Positions 8,081 to 16,490 of a stretch of DNA of 64,000 bases are shown here, piece after piece; the first letter of the stretch is position 1, and every line of letters begins with the position of its first letter. The position numbers and the translations under genes were made by a program. The notes under the pieces are model-generated. The model saw nothing but the letters and a program-made list of their open reading frames with translations. It had not been told where the DNA came from and did not search any database. This DNA comes from Tepidibacter mesophilus (GTDB taxonomy: Bacteria; Bacillota; Clostridia; Peptostreptococcales; Peptostreptococcaceae), in assembly GCF_002724055.1 (NCBI RefSeq), contig NZ_BDQY01000006.1, positions 54,677 through 118,676 of the forward strand, read 5' to 3'.

Positions 8081-9427
8081 TTATTTATTCATAAACTCAT
8101 TTTCTATAAATTTAGTATGGTGTTCATCTTTTATAAAAACTTCACTTGCCACTAATTTTTTCTGAAATTCTACATTAGTTTCTACGCCCTCTATAATTAA
8201 TTCATCTAAAGCTCTTTTCATTCTATTTATACATTCTTCTCGGTCATTTGCCCAACATATAAGTTTTCCTATCATAGAATCATATAGAGGAGGTATAATA
8301 TATCCACCATATACAAAGCTATCAAATCTCACTCCAAGCCCTCCAGGAACATGAATAGACTCTATTTTACCTGGGCAGGGTCTAAAATTATCGAATGCAT
8401 CTTCAGCATTTATTCTACATTCTATTGCATGACCATTAAATTTTATATCTTGTTGGGTATAAGGCATTCGTTCTCCAGATGCTATTAATATTTGTAATTT
8501 TATTAAATCAATCCCAGTTATCATTTCCGTGATAGGATGCTCTACTTGGATTCTAGTATTCATTTCTATAAAATAAAAGTTTCTATCATTATCAACTATA
8601 AACTCAACAGTTCCAGCACCTATGTAACTTACAGATTTTGTTGCTTTTATTGCAGCATCATATAATTCATTTCTAGTTTTTTCATCTAAATATGGAGAAA
8701 TACATTCTTCTATAACTTTTTGATTTCTTCTTTGCATAGAACAATCTCTATCTCCAAAATGAACTGCATTTCCAAATGAATCTCCAAAAACTTGTACTTC
8801 TATATGTCTAGGATTTTTTATATATTTCTCTAAGTACATTTCATCATTTCCAAATGCAGACAATGCTTCAGCTTTGGCTATATTGAAATTAGATACTAAT
8901 TCTTGTTGATTATTAGCAACTCTCATTCCTTTACCTCCGCCTCCACTTGAAGCCTTTATAAGAACTGGGTATCCAATTTCTTCAGCTGTTACAATCGCAT
9001 CATCTATACTTAAAATTATACCTTTTGATCCTGGTACAACAGGTACATTAGCATTTATCATAGTATCCCTAGCTGTTGATTTATCACCCATTTTGTCTAT
9101 TTGTTCATAGTTAGGACCTATAAATATAATATTATTCTCTATACATTTTTTAGCAAAAGCAGAGTTTTCAGATAAAAATCCAAACCCTGGATGAATTGCA
9201 TCACATTTCATTTTCATTGCCAAATATATTATATTATCTATGTTATTATAGCTTTTACTTATATTATTAGGACCTATGCATATAGATTCGTCCGCCATAT
9301 ATCTGTGTAAAGATTCCTTATCCGCTTGAGAATATATAGCAACAGACTTTATTCCCATTTCTTTACATGTTCTTATTATTCTAACAGCTATTTCTCCTCT
9401 ATTTGCAATAAGTAGCTTTTTTATCAT
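8081..9427 (-). CDS. accC: Biotin carboxylase subunit of acetyl-CoA carboxylase
   Basis: An ATP-dependent enzyme that carboxylates biotin on AccB using bicarbonate. It has an ATP-grasp fold of 448 aa. Seen: start LLIANRGEIAVRIIRTCKE, glycine loop KASSGGGGKGMR, the HFGDRDCSMQRRNQK segment, and the catalytic region FIEMNTRIQVEHP. The length matches stand-alone AccC rather than a fused pyruvate carboxylase. AGGAGG lies before the ATG, 15 bases after the accB stop. Confidence 0.97.
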   Translation of the reverse strand: MIKKLLIANRGEIAVRIIRTCKEMGIKSVAIYSQADKESLHRYMADESICIGPNNISKSYNNIDNIIYLAMKMKCDAIHPGFGFLSENSAFAKKCIENNIIFIGPNYEQIDKMGDKSTARDTMINANVPVVPGSKGIILSIDDAIVTAEEIGYPVLIKASSGGGGKGMRVANNQQELVSNFNIAKAEALSAFGNDEMYLEKYIKNPRHIEVQVFGDSFGNAVHFGDRDCSMQRRNQKVIEECISPYLDEKTRNELYDAAIKATKSVSYIGAGTVEFIVDNDRNFYFIEMNTRIQVEHPITEMITGIDLIKLQILIASGERMPYTQQDIKFNGHAIECRINAEDAFDNFRPCPGKIESIHVPGGLGVRFDSFVYGGYIIPPLYDSMIGKLICWANDREECINRMKRALDELIIEGVETNVEFQKKLVASEVFIKDEHHTKFIENEFMNK

Positions 9428-9442
9428 AATATCCTCCTTTAA

Positions 9443-9895
9443 TTATCCGTTAACTTTAATCTTAAATAAAGGTTGATCGTATTCAACTAATTCTTCATTT
9501 TCTACTAATACCTCTATAATTTTTCCATCAACATCACATTCTATTTCATTCATAAGCTTCATAGCTTCCAGAATACACAAAGTATCTCCCTTTTTCACTA
9601 CATCTCCAACATTAACATAATTACCAGACTCTGGCCCTGCAGCCGAATAAAAAGTTCCCATTATAGGAGCATTTACTATGTATGTATTGTCATCTACCTC
9701 ATTTTTTTCGATTTCTTCATTATCAATCGTATTTATTTCTTTTTTAACTTCATCTCTTACATTTGAAATACAATCTGTAGTTGTAATATCGCCTTTTTGT
9801 ATAGATAATTTCAAATCCTTCATTTCTATATCAAATTTATTTATACTAGTTTTATCTATTGCCATAATTAATTCTTTAATTTCATTTATATTCAT
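9443..9895 (-). CDS. accB: Biotin carboxyl carrier protein
   Basis: Carries the biotin that shuttles CO2 between AccC and AccA/AccD. The C-terminal lipoyl/biotinyl domain (about 70-150) contains the biotinylation site EAMKLMNEI with Lys113. A proline-poor acidic linker joins it to an N-terminal dimer region (about 1-45). At 150 aa it is a usual size. First gene of the acc operon; its promoter overlaps a FapR-like palindrome, so synthesis should respond to malonyl-CoA. Confidence 0.96.
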   Translation of the reverse strand: MNINEIKELIMAIDKTSINKFDIEMKDLKLSIQKGDITTTDCISNVRDEVKKEINTIDNEEIEKNEVDDNTYIVNAPIMGTFYSAAGPESGNYVNVGDVVKKGDTLCILEAMKLMNEIECDVDGKIIEVLVENEELVEYDQPLFKIKVNG

Positions 9896-9910
9896 AAATT
9901 ATACCTCCTT

Positions 9911-9930
9911 TTTATACCTGGTACTAATAC
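9911..9930. promoter_or_regulatory. Probable FapR operator upstream of accB
   Basis: The site TACCTGGTACTAATA with flanking TTTA matches the known FapR operator pattern (TTAGTACCTGATACTAA and variants) at nearly every conserved position and is partly palindromic. It lies between the -10 box of the acc promoter and the accB Shine-Dalgarno, about where transcription should start. Bound FapR would block the operon until malonyl-CoA releases it. No fapR gene is in the window; it usually lies next to plsX. Confidence 0.75.
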
Positions 9931-9938
9931 TATATCCT

Positions 9939-9968
9939 ATTATATCATATTATTATTTACAGATACAA
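9939..9968 (-). promoter_or_regulatory. Promoter of accBCDA
   Basis: On the minus strand TTGTAT (9968-9963) and a perfect TATAAT (9944-9939) are separated by 18 bases. Transcription would begin around 9932, inside the FapR-like site. Confidence 0.6.
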
Positions 9969-9970
9969 TA

Positions 9971-10095
9971 AAAAATTCGCTTCATGCTAACGCATGGCTC
10001 ATGTCGCCAACGAGTCCTACGGGCTCAGTTGCTCAAAATAGCTGATGCTGCAGTTCTTTCATCAATATTATCCTTAAATTGAAAATCATATAATA
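9971..10095 (+). repeat. Dispersed hairpin-rich repeat, copy 1
   Basis: Matches a second copy at 40127-40240. The conserved core (about 9975-10047) contains a stem CATGC-TAAC-GCATG, a stem GAGTCC-TAC-GGGCTC and the line TGGCTCATGTCGCCAACGAG between them. Weaker similarity runs on through TTAAATTGAAAAT. It is much richer in G and C than the surroundings. It lies between cheR (stop) and the accB promoter. See the findings for why a plus-strand RNA fits best. Confidence 0.7.
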
Positions 10096-10106
10096 CCTTA
10101 GTATAT

Positions 10107-10124
10107 AAAAATTCGCTTCATGCT
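10107..10124 (+). repeat. Partial third copy of the dispersed repeat
   Basis: The 18 bases AAAAATTCGCTTCATGCT repeat exactly the first 18 bases of the copy at 9972. The rest of the element is absent, so this looks like a truncated tandem copy. Confidence 0.6.
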
Positions 10125-10173
10125 GTTTCATACCCTCATATAACCAACAAATATTAAGCTACTTTTTATTTAT

Positions 10174-10214
10174 AAAGAAATACTGTTGACTAATTTAATC
10201 AACAGTATTTCTTT
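10174..10214 (-). terminator. Terminator of cheR
   Basis: A stem of AAATACTGTTGA / TCAACAGTATTT extended by AAAG/CTTT. It overlaps the cheR stop codon region and is followed by T-rich sequence on the minus strand. Confidence 0.8.
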
Positions 10215-10986
10215 AATTTGACTTACCATAAAAAAATGTTTTTATAGGCTTTAAATTATATTTATTGGGCATTATTATTTGTTCAGTGCTTCCAACAAAC
10301 AAAACACCATTACTATTTAATGATTTACTAAAATTTGAGTATATACTAGATTTAGCTTCTTCTGTAAAATATATCATTACATTCCTACAAACTATTAAAT
10401 CACAATTGTCTATATACTTATCCTCTAATAAATTATGTCTTTTAAATGTAACTCTATTTTTTATTTCTTCTTTTATTACAAATCTATCTAATTTTTTTTC
10501 AAAGTATTTACTTATAAATTCTTTAGGTAGATTCCTCAGACTTTTTTCTTGATACATTCCTATTTTAGCCTTAGCCATGGCCTCTTTATCAAGGTCAGTT
10601 GCAATAATATTGATCTTATTTAAAGGCATAAATTTACTAAGTAGCATAACTAACGAATAAGGTTCCTCACCTGTAGAACAAGCAGCACTCCATATTTTCA
10701 GGTTTTTATTTTTTTTTATAAGTTCAGGAATTATAGTATTCTCCATAACTACCCATTGCTCTAAATTTCTATAAAATTCTGACACATTTATAGTCATATA
10801 GTTTATAAATTCATTGAATAAATCGAGATTTTTATTTATAGCATCAAAATATTTTTCAAAATCATCATATCCATTTCTTATAGCTAATGACTCTAATCTT
10901 CTACTCATTTGCTTTTCTTTATATAAAGAAAGATTTATTCCTGTTTTTTTATAAATTTTATCTTTAAAAAGATCATATCCCTTCAT
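10213..10986 (-). CDS. cheR: CheR-type chemoreceptor glutamate methyltransferase
   Basis: An S-adenosylmethionine-dependent methyltransferase that methylates glutamates on chemoreceptors. An N-terminal helical domain (about 1-70) precedes the Rossmann domain. The SAM-binding segment is IWSAACSTGEEPYS and the later acidic motif is CRNVMIYF. The 257-aa length is normal. No other chemotaxis gene is nearby. It follows the S1-protein gene with a 1-base overlap, so it is probably co-transcribed with the ispH cluster. CheR-like enzymes with other targets exist, so the target is inferred. Confidence 0.9.
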   Translation of the reverse strand: MKGYDLFKDKIYKKTGINLSLYKEKQMSRRLESLAIRNGYDDFEKYFDAINKNLDLFNEFINYMTINVSEFYRNLEQWVVMENTIIPELIKKNKNLKIWSAACSTGEEPYSLVMLLSKFMPLNKINIIATDLDKEAMAKAKIGMYQEKSLRNLPKEFISKYFEKKLDRFVIKEEIKNRVTFKRHNLLEDKYIDNCDLIVCRNVMIYFTEEAKSSIYSNFSKSLNSNGVLFVGSTEQIIMPNKYNLKPIKTFFYGKSN

Positions 10987-12029
10987 TAAAGTTCTACTCC
11001 CTCCTCATTTATGTTCATAGTAAGCTCTATCTTCTCATTTTCATTATCAATATTTATTATTTTGACTTTAACGTTCTCATCTACTTTAACTACATCTTTT
11101 GGATTTTTTACAAACTCATAGGAAATATTAGATATGTGTACAAACCCATCAACTATATCGTTTAATTTTACAAAAACTCCATAATCTTTAACTACTTTCA
11201 CCTTACCCTCTATAATATCTCCTACATTGTTGTTTTCTATAAACTCATCCCAAGGTCTTTTTTGTAATGCCTTTATACTAAGAGCAAGTCTTTGAGTTTC
11301 TTTATCTAAAGATATAACTTTAACCTTCACTAAATCTCCTATTTTATATTCACACTCATACTTTCTAGCCCAAGATAATTCAGAATTATGAACAAGTCCT
11401 ACAAAGCCATCTAAATCTACAAACACTCCATAATCCTTTATATTTTTAACTGTACCCTCTAATAAGTCTCCAGGTTTTACATTCTCCATGAAATTTAATT
11501 TTTTCTTTTCTTCCTCTTTAATTAAGATGTTTTTTCTTGAAAGAACAAATCTTTTTTTACTAGAATCTACATCTATAATTTCACAATTCATAATTTTGTC
11601 TTTATATTCTTTAAAATCTATATTATTAATATATTTAATATTTATATGGCTAAGTGGAATAAATCCTCTTATGTTTTTATAACTTACTATAAGTCCACTA
11701 TTAGATTCATCAGTCACCTTAACATCTATAATCTGTCCTATCTTCAATTCATTCCATAATTTCGCTTCTTGAGCTCTTTTATTAGAAACTACTACATCTC
11801 CTGAGTTTCTATCGATTTTTATGACTTTAACATTGATAGAATCTCCAACTTTTATATCTTCATCCTCGCAAACCTCTGATTTAGGAAGAACGCCATCAGT
11901 CTTATAATTTAAATCAATATAATATTCATCATACTTCTCTAAAATAACTTTCCCCTCTACATTTTGGCCTACTTTTATAGTTTTAAATAAATTCTCTTCT
12001 TTAAGCAGTTGTTCCATTTCATTACTCAT
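10986..12029 (-). CDS. S1-domain RNA-binding protein (short ribosomal protein S1 homologue)
   Basis: 347 aa with four S1 OB-fold repeats at about 16-85, 100-165, 186-255 and 272-341; repeats 3 and 4 are the most canonical (KDYGVFVDLDGFVGLVH, KDYGVFVKLNDIVDGFVHIS). It corresponds to the short four-repeat S1 proteins of Firmicutes (YpfD type), which bind mRNA and may associate with ribosomes. In some relatives, such as Clostridioides difficile, this module is fused to IspH; here the two are separate genes 30 bases apart. A Shine-Dalgarno GGGAGAG precedes the ATG. Confidence 0.9.
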   Translation of the reverse strand: MSNEMEQLLKEENLFKTIKVGQNVEGKVILEKYDEYYIDLNYKTDGVLPKSEVCEDEDIKVGDSINVKVIKIDRNSGDVVVSNKRAQEAKLWNELKIGQIIDVKVTDESNSGLIVSYKNIRGFIPLSHINIKYINNIDFKEYKDKIMNCEIIDVDSSKKRFVLSRKNILIKEEEKKKLNFMENVKPGDLLEGTVKNIKDYGVFVDLDGFVGLVHNSELSWARKYECEYKIGDLVKVKVISLDKETQRLALSIKALQKRPWDEFIENNNVGDIIEGKVKVVKDYGVFVKLNDIVDGFVHISNISYEFVKNPKDVVKVDENVKVKIINIDNENEKIELTMNINEEGVEL

Positions 12030-12059
12030 TTATCTATCTCTCCCTTGCATTTATTTTAA

Positions 12060-12905
12060 TTAAATATTTTTTATAAATTTTATTACATCTTCTATTATCC
12101 AACTAGGGGTTGATGCTCCTGCTGTTATACCAACAAAAGAATATTTTTTTATATCATTCTCATCTAAATCACTTACAGTTTCTACATGATATGTTTTAAC
12201 ATTTTTTTCGCATATATTAACCAATTTTTGAGTATTTGAACTATGTTTTCCTCCGATTACAATCATACAATCCACTTCTTGCGAAAGTTCACTTGCTGAT
12301 TTTTGCCTGTCTCTAGTAGCTAAACAAATCGTATTGTGTATAGTAACATCTTCCAAAATTTTTTTTAATTGTTCACTTATTTCTTGATACATACTCAAAT
12401 TTATAGTAGTTTGTGCAACAACACAATACTTTTTATACTTTCTAGGAATTTCACTCAAATCCTCTATATTTTTTATAATTATAGCTTCATTATCACACCA
12501 ACCATTTATTCCTACAACTTCTGGATGATCTTTATCTCCTACTATTATAATTTTATATCCTTTATTATAGTATTCATTAGCTATATCCTGTATTTTTTTT
12601 ACAAAAGGACAAGTAGCATCTATAACTTTAAGATTCTTCTCTACAGCATTTGTATATATATGTTTTGACACTCCATGAGATCTTATTATAACCTTCGATT
12701 TTTGATTAACTTTATCTAGGTCATCTACGATTTTTAAACCTTTATCCTCATATATCTTTACAGCTTGTTTATTATGTATAAGCGGACCTAGTGAATAAAC
12801 CTCATCTTCATGCATCATTTCTAGTTCTTCCCATGCCATACCCATAGCTCGTTGTACTCCAAAACAAAATCCGGCATAATCAGCAACTTTAAATTTCAAA
12901 TACAT
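12060..12905 (-). CDS. ispH: 4-hydroxy-3-methylbut-2-enyl diphosphate reductase
   Basis: The last enzyme of the MEP isoprenoid pathway: it reduces HMBPP to IPP and DMAPP with a [4Fe-4S] cluster. All three cluster cysteines are present: Cys14 (AGFCFGVQRA), Cys99 (DATCPFV) and Cys194 (TICLATRDRQ). Substrate-binding histidines are in LIHNKQ and RSHGV. The 281-aa length is typical of the non-fused enzyme. It sits 6 bases downstream of the acyltransferase gene in a common clostridial order (cmk-plsC-ispH-S1). Confidence 0.96.
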   Translation of the reverse strand: MYLKFKVADYAGFCFGVQRAMGMAWEELEMMHEDEVYSLGPLIHNKQAVKIYEDKGLKIVDDLDKVNQKSKVIIRSHGVSKHIYTNAVEKNLKVIDATCPFVKKIQDIANEYYNKGYKIIIVGDKDHPEVVGINGWCDNEAIIIKNIEDLSEIPRKYKKYCVVAQTTINLSMYQEISEQLKKILEDVTIHNTICLATRDRQKSASELSQEVDCMIVIGGKHSSNTQKLVNICEKNVKTYHVETVSDLDENDIKKYSFVGITAGASTPSWIIEDVIKFIKNI

Positions 12906-12911
12906 CCCTCC

Positions 12912-13505
12912 TTAACCTGAATATTTACTTATATTTTTACTTATAATATCTAGAACCTGTTGACTTAAATTTTCATAATCCTTTGAATTTAATTTTTCTC
13001 CATAGTATGACTCAAAGCTTATAGGTTTATCTATGTATATAGTGATTTTACTAAATAATTTATAGGTAGCTATTATAGATACAGGACAAACTCTAGCTTT
13101 TCCTCTAATTGACAGCATACTTGTCCCAGCTTTTGCTTTTCCTAAGTTTTCTTGTTTAATTCTAGTACCTTCCGGAAATATTCCCAAAGCTCCATTTGAT
13201 TTCAATATTTTAAGAGCTGTCTTTATAGTAGATATATCTGTTTTACTTCTATCAACAGGAAAAACATTTATATTTTTTAAAAAATATCCTACTATCTTGT
13301 TTTTAAAAAGTTCCTTTTTCGCCATATAAGAAACCTTCCTTGGCATAAAGGATCCGATTAACATAGGATCTAAATTGTTTTTATGATTTGAAGCAAATAT
13401 CAGAGGTTCATCCACAGGAACATTTTCTTTTCCTACTACCTCTATTTTATAAAATATACTTATAATCGGAATAAATATACCTGTACACACCTCGTATAAT
13501 CCCAA
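12912..13505 (-). CDS. plsC: 1-acyl-sn-glycerol-3-phosphate acyltransferase
   Basis: Makes phosphatidic acid from lysophosphatidic acid at the inner face of the membrane. The acyltransferase catalytic motif H-x4-D is NHKNNLDP (His41, Asp46). The substrate motif FPEGTR is at residues 110-115, with a KxxLFK-type segment before it. At 197 aa it is a short PlsC typical of Firmicutes, with one hydrophobic N-terminal segment. Co-directional and tightly spaced with cmk and ispH. Confidence 0.93.
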   Translation of the reverse strand: MGLYEVCTGIFIPIISIFYKIEVVGKENVPVDEPLIFASNHKNNLDPMLIGSFMPRKVSYMAKKELFKNKIVGYFLKNINVFPVDRSKTDISTIKTALKILKSNGALGIFPEGTRIKQENLGKAKAGTSMLSIRGKARVCPVSIIATYKLFSKITIYIDKPISFESYYGEKLNSKDYENLSQQVLDIISKNISKYSG

Positions 13506-13517
13506 ATAACTCTCCTC

Positions 13518-14174
13518 CTATTTTACATACTCCATTATATCCGAGACTACTTCTTCTATATTTTTGCTAGTCGTATCTATTTCTACAGCATCAGTTGCTT
13601 TAACAAGTGGAGCAAATAATCTTTTTGAGTCTATTTCATCCCTATTTTTAATGTCATTAACTATATCATCTAAATTTATATTGTGCCCTTTTTCTTTTAA
13701 TTCCTTATATCTTCTTCTTGCTCTTTCATTTATACCAGCTGTTAAATAAAACTTAAGGTTTGCATCTTTAAATACATAACTTCCAATATCTCTACCATCC
13801 ATTATTACAGAGTATCTTTTGCCCATTTTCCTTTGTAAATTAACCATTATCTCTCTTATTTCTTTTATTTGTGCAACTTTTGAAACATTTCCACTTACAC
13901 CTAAAGTTCTTATCTCTTCATTTACAATTTCATTATCCAGGTATATATTATTATCCTTAAAATCTATTTGAGTTTTTTTTGCCATTTCTATTAAAGATTT
14001 TTCATCATTAATATCAATTCCATCTCTTATAGCTTTATATGTAATCGCTCTGTACATAGCTCCTGTGTCTATATAGTTTATATTAAGCCTATTTGATATT
14101 ATTTTTGCAATAGTACTTTTCCCTGCTCCTGCTGGTCCATCTATTGCTATAACTATATTATTCATTAGATTCAC
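13518..14174 (-). CDS. cmk: Cytidylate kinase
   Basis: Phosphorylates CMP and dCMP using ATP. The P-loop is IDGPAGAGKSTIAK (about 10-23). Also visible are YIDTGAMYRAITYKA, the CMP-binding segment MDGRDIGSYVF and the lid arginines in RARRRYKELKEKG. The 218-aa length is standard. The start overlaps the end of the aroH-type gene by 4 bases, which indicates translational coupling. Confidence 0.96.
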   Translation of the reverse strand: MNLMNNIVIAIDGPAGAGKSTIAKIISNRLNINYIDTGAMYRAITYKAIRDGIDINDEKSLIEMAKKTQIDFKDNNIYLDNEIVNEEIRTLGVSGNVSKVAQIKEIREIMVNLQRKMGKRYSVIMDGRDIGSYVFKDANLKFYLTAGINERARRRYKELKEKGHNINLDDIVNDIKNRDEIDSKRLFAPLVKATDAVEIDTTSKNIEEVVSDIMEYVK

Positions 14175-14542
14175 TCCTTACCCTTTAAATCTGTTCTTAA
14201 TTTTTTTGCTTCGTTCAAATAAATATGAAATATTTTATCTTTTTCTATATGCGTATTTACATGCATCATAACTCTTATGCATCTATCTAAACTATTTTTT
14301 ATATACTTTTCTTCAAAATTCAAAAGAGGAATATCATTAAAACCCAACAATTCTCTTACAGCAACCGAAGGGTATACTTCATCTAAATCTCTTGTCATAG
14401 TAAATATAATGCTAACTATGTCATCTTCTTTTAAACTATTAGTATCTATTATCTTTTGTATTAGTATTTTTGTTTCATTTAGGATACATAGTTTTTCATT
14501 TTTTTCTACAGTAGTAGCACCTCTTATAGCTAATGTCTTCAT
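14171..14542 (-). CDS. aroH: Chorismate mutase, AroH type
   Basis: Converts chorismate to prephenate. It belongs to the trimeric AroH class, not the helical AroQ class: LAIRGATTVEKN at the start with the active-site Arg, then FTMTRDLDEVYPSVAVRELLG and CIRVMMHVNT. ATG at 14542 is chosen because a GGTGA ribosome binding site precedes it. The open frame continues to a TTG at 14563 that would add 7 residues. The length (123 aa) fits. It links this cluster to the chorismate-using amidotransferase at the window start only by pathway, not by position. Confidence 0.93.
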   Translation of the reverse strand: MKTLAIRGATTVEKNEKLCILNETKILIQKIIDTNSLKEDDIVSIIFTMTRDLDEVYPSVAVRELLGFNDIPLLNFEEKYIKNSLDRCIRVMMHVNTHIEKDKIFHIYLNEAKKLRTDLKGKE

Positions 14543-14577
14543 TTTATCACCATCGCAAATCAATATTATATCAAACT

Positions 14578-15783
14578 TTATACACTTATACCAGCTAGAT
14601 AGCCTGTGGAAAAGGCAATTTGAAGATTATATCCTCCTGTTAAACCCTCTATATCAATAACTTCTCCAGCATAATATAGATTTCTTATAACCTTTGATTC
14701 CATAGTAGATGAATTAATAGATTTAACACTTATTCCTCCAGAAGTGACTATAGCCTCATTTATACTTTTGGTTTCTTTACATCTTAATTTTAGTTCTTTT
14801 ATACTATCTACTATCTTATTTTCTTCTTCTTTTGTTAAATTATTTGGCTTTTTATCAATATTTAAGTATTCTAATAAATGTTTTGTAAAATTAACTGGAA
14901 GAATTTCTTTTAAGTTATTATATATACTTTTATTATTATTCTTTCTTATAACTTTACGCACTTCATCTTTTGTAACATTTGGAATAAAGTCAAAGTTTAA
15001 TTCAATATCCCCATCCTGTAAATATTTATTTATATAAGAAGATAAATTAAGTATAACGGGCCCAGTCAATCCAAAGTGTGCAAATAAAATATCTCCATAC
15101 ATGTCTATCTTTTTATTTTTAAAATATTTTGCAGATATCTTTATATTTTTCAATGAAATTCCCTGCAAATTTTTTATCCAATCTTCCCTAAATACAAGAG
15201 GTACTAAAGCAGGATATATTTTAGTTATACTTTCTCCATGTTTTTTAAGTATATTATGAATTTTACCATCAGAGCCTGTCTTAGGATAAGAATGTCCACC
15301 CGTAGCAATTATCACTTTATCAGCTTTTATTATATGGTTTTCGTCCAAAATCACACCTTTAATTTCTTCATTTTCAACAACAATATCTATAAGTGTTTTT
15401 TCATATATTACTTTTACTCCAACTCTATCTAACTCATCATGTAAAGTATTTATTATTATATCAGAACTATCTTTTTGAGGATAAACCTTAAAATCTTCTT
15501 CTATTTTAAATTCAACCCCTCGGTTTTTAAAAAATTCTAAAAGATCCAAATTAGTAAAAGTATACAAGCTACTATATAGAAATTTAGGATTTTTTATTAT
15601 TTTTTTTAAAAAGTCATCTATATCTCTCATGTTAGTTAGGTTGCACCTTCCGCCTCCTGTTATTTTCAATTTTTTCCCTAACTCTTTGTTTTTCTCTATC
15701 AACATCACTTCATTATTTTTAGCAGCTTCTATTGCAGATATCATACCTGCTGGTCCACCACCAATTACAATAACTTTACTCAT
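14578..15783 (-). CDS. HI0933-family FAD-dependent oxidoreductase
   Basis: A flavoprotein of the HI0933/YhiN family with no assigned reaction. The N-terminal dinucleotide-binding motif is VIGGGPAGMISAIEAA, followed by the diagnostic ITGGGRCNLTN near residues 40-50 of this start. The C-terminal FAD contact is GEVIDIEGLTGGYNLQIA. ATG at 15783 follows GGAAGGTGG and is preferred over the ATG at 15813. The start overlaps the preceding phosphatase gene by 8 bases. At 401 aa it is a usual length. It is commonly next to cmk in Clostridia. Confidence 0.92.
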   Translation of the reverse strand: MSKVIVIGGGPAGMISAIEAAKNNEVMLIEKNKELGKKLKITGGGRCNLTNMRDIDDFLKKIIKNPKFLYSSLYTFTNLDLLEFFKNRGVEFKIEEDFKVYPQKDSSDIIINTLHDELDRVGVKVIYEKTLIDIVVENEEIKGVILDENHIIKADKVIIATGGHSYPKTGSDGKIHNILKKHGESITKIYPALVPLVFREDWIKNLQGISLKNIKISAKYFKNKKIDMYGDILFAHFGLTGPVILNLSSYINKYLQDGDIELNFDFIPNVTKDEVRKVIRKNNNKSIYNNLKEILPVNFTKHLLEYLNIDKKPNNLTKEEENKIVDSIKELKLRCKETKSINEAIVTSGGISVKSINSSTMESKVIRNLYYAGEVIDIEGLTGGYNLQIAFSTGYLAGISV

Positions 15784-16396
15784 ATTTTCCACCTTCCAAA
15801 TGACTTGTATCATTAGTCTTTATTATTACAGGTCCATAATCTCTAAATTCTACTATATTTAAGGCTGTATTATCTTGTTTTATTCTATATATATTTGACA
15901 ATTCACTTTCTAGCAAACTTAATAATAATACTTTTATAGACATGCCATGAGATACTAGCACTATATTAGAATTATCATGCTTTTCATTTAATTCATTTAT
16001 ACAAGTCAATAATCTTTTTTTTAATTCGTATAAACTTTCTGCTTTAGGTATTAAGGCTTTATGAGGATTATTTCTCCAAACAGTATAAACATCCTGGTAG
16101 CTCCTTTTTATTTCTTCTATTGTAAGACCTTCCCAATCCCCAAAATTTATTTCTCTAAGATTTTCTTTATATTCTACTTTTCTATTCAAAGTATCAGAAA
16201 TCATTTCAGAGGTTTGAATGGTCCTACCAAGATCACTACTATATATATAATCTATGTTATATTTTGAAAGCTTTTTAGCAAGTTTTCGAGCTTGTTCTAT
16301 TCCATTTTCAGTTAGTTTCGAATCTCCATGCCCTTGAGTTCTTCCATCTATATTCCAAAAAGTTTCTCCATGTCTTACTATAAAAAATGTATTCAT
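15776..16396 (-). CDS. Histidine phosphatase family protein (phosphoglycerate-mutase-like)
   Basis: A branch-1 histidine phosphatase of 206 aa. The phospho-accepting histidine is in FIVRHGETFWN, the second arginine region is SSDLGRT and the late histidine is in LVSHGM. Related enzymes include alpha-ribazole phosphatase (CobC), cofactor-dependent mutases and broad phosphatases; no cobalamin genes are nearby, so the substrate is open. The ATG follows AGGAGG. It is the first gene of the minus-strand run that continues to cheR. Confidence 0.88.
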   Translation of the reverse strand: MNTFFIVRHGETFWNIDGRTQGHGDSKLTENGIEQARKLAKKLSKYNIDYIYSSDLGRTIQTSEMISDTLNRKVEYKENLREINFGDWEGLTIEEIKRSYQDVYTVWRNNPHKALIPKAESLYELKKRLLTCINELNEKHDNSNIVLVSHGMSIKVLLLSLLESELSNIYRIKQDNTALNIVEFRDYGPVIIKTNDTSHLEGGKYE

Positions 16397-16460
16397 ATAT
16401 ATTCCTCCTATTATTTATTATAATTCCAAATAAATATTATATAATAAATATCATGAAAAT

Positions 16461-16490
16461 AAAAAAGAAATAGGAAAACTTCCTATTTCT
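16461..16490 (-). terminator. Terminator of the RpiR-type regulator gene
   Basis: Stem AGAAATAGGAA / TTCCTATTTCT with a 3-base loop. It overlaps the last codons of the regulator and is followed by a T run on the minus strand. Confidence 0.8.
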
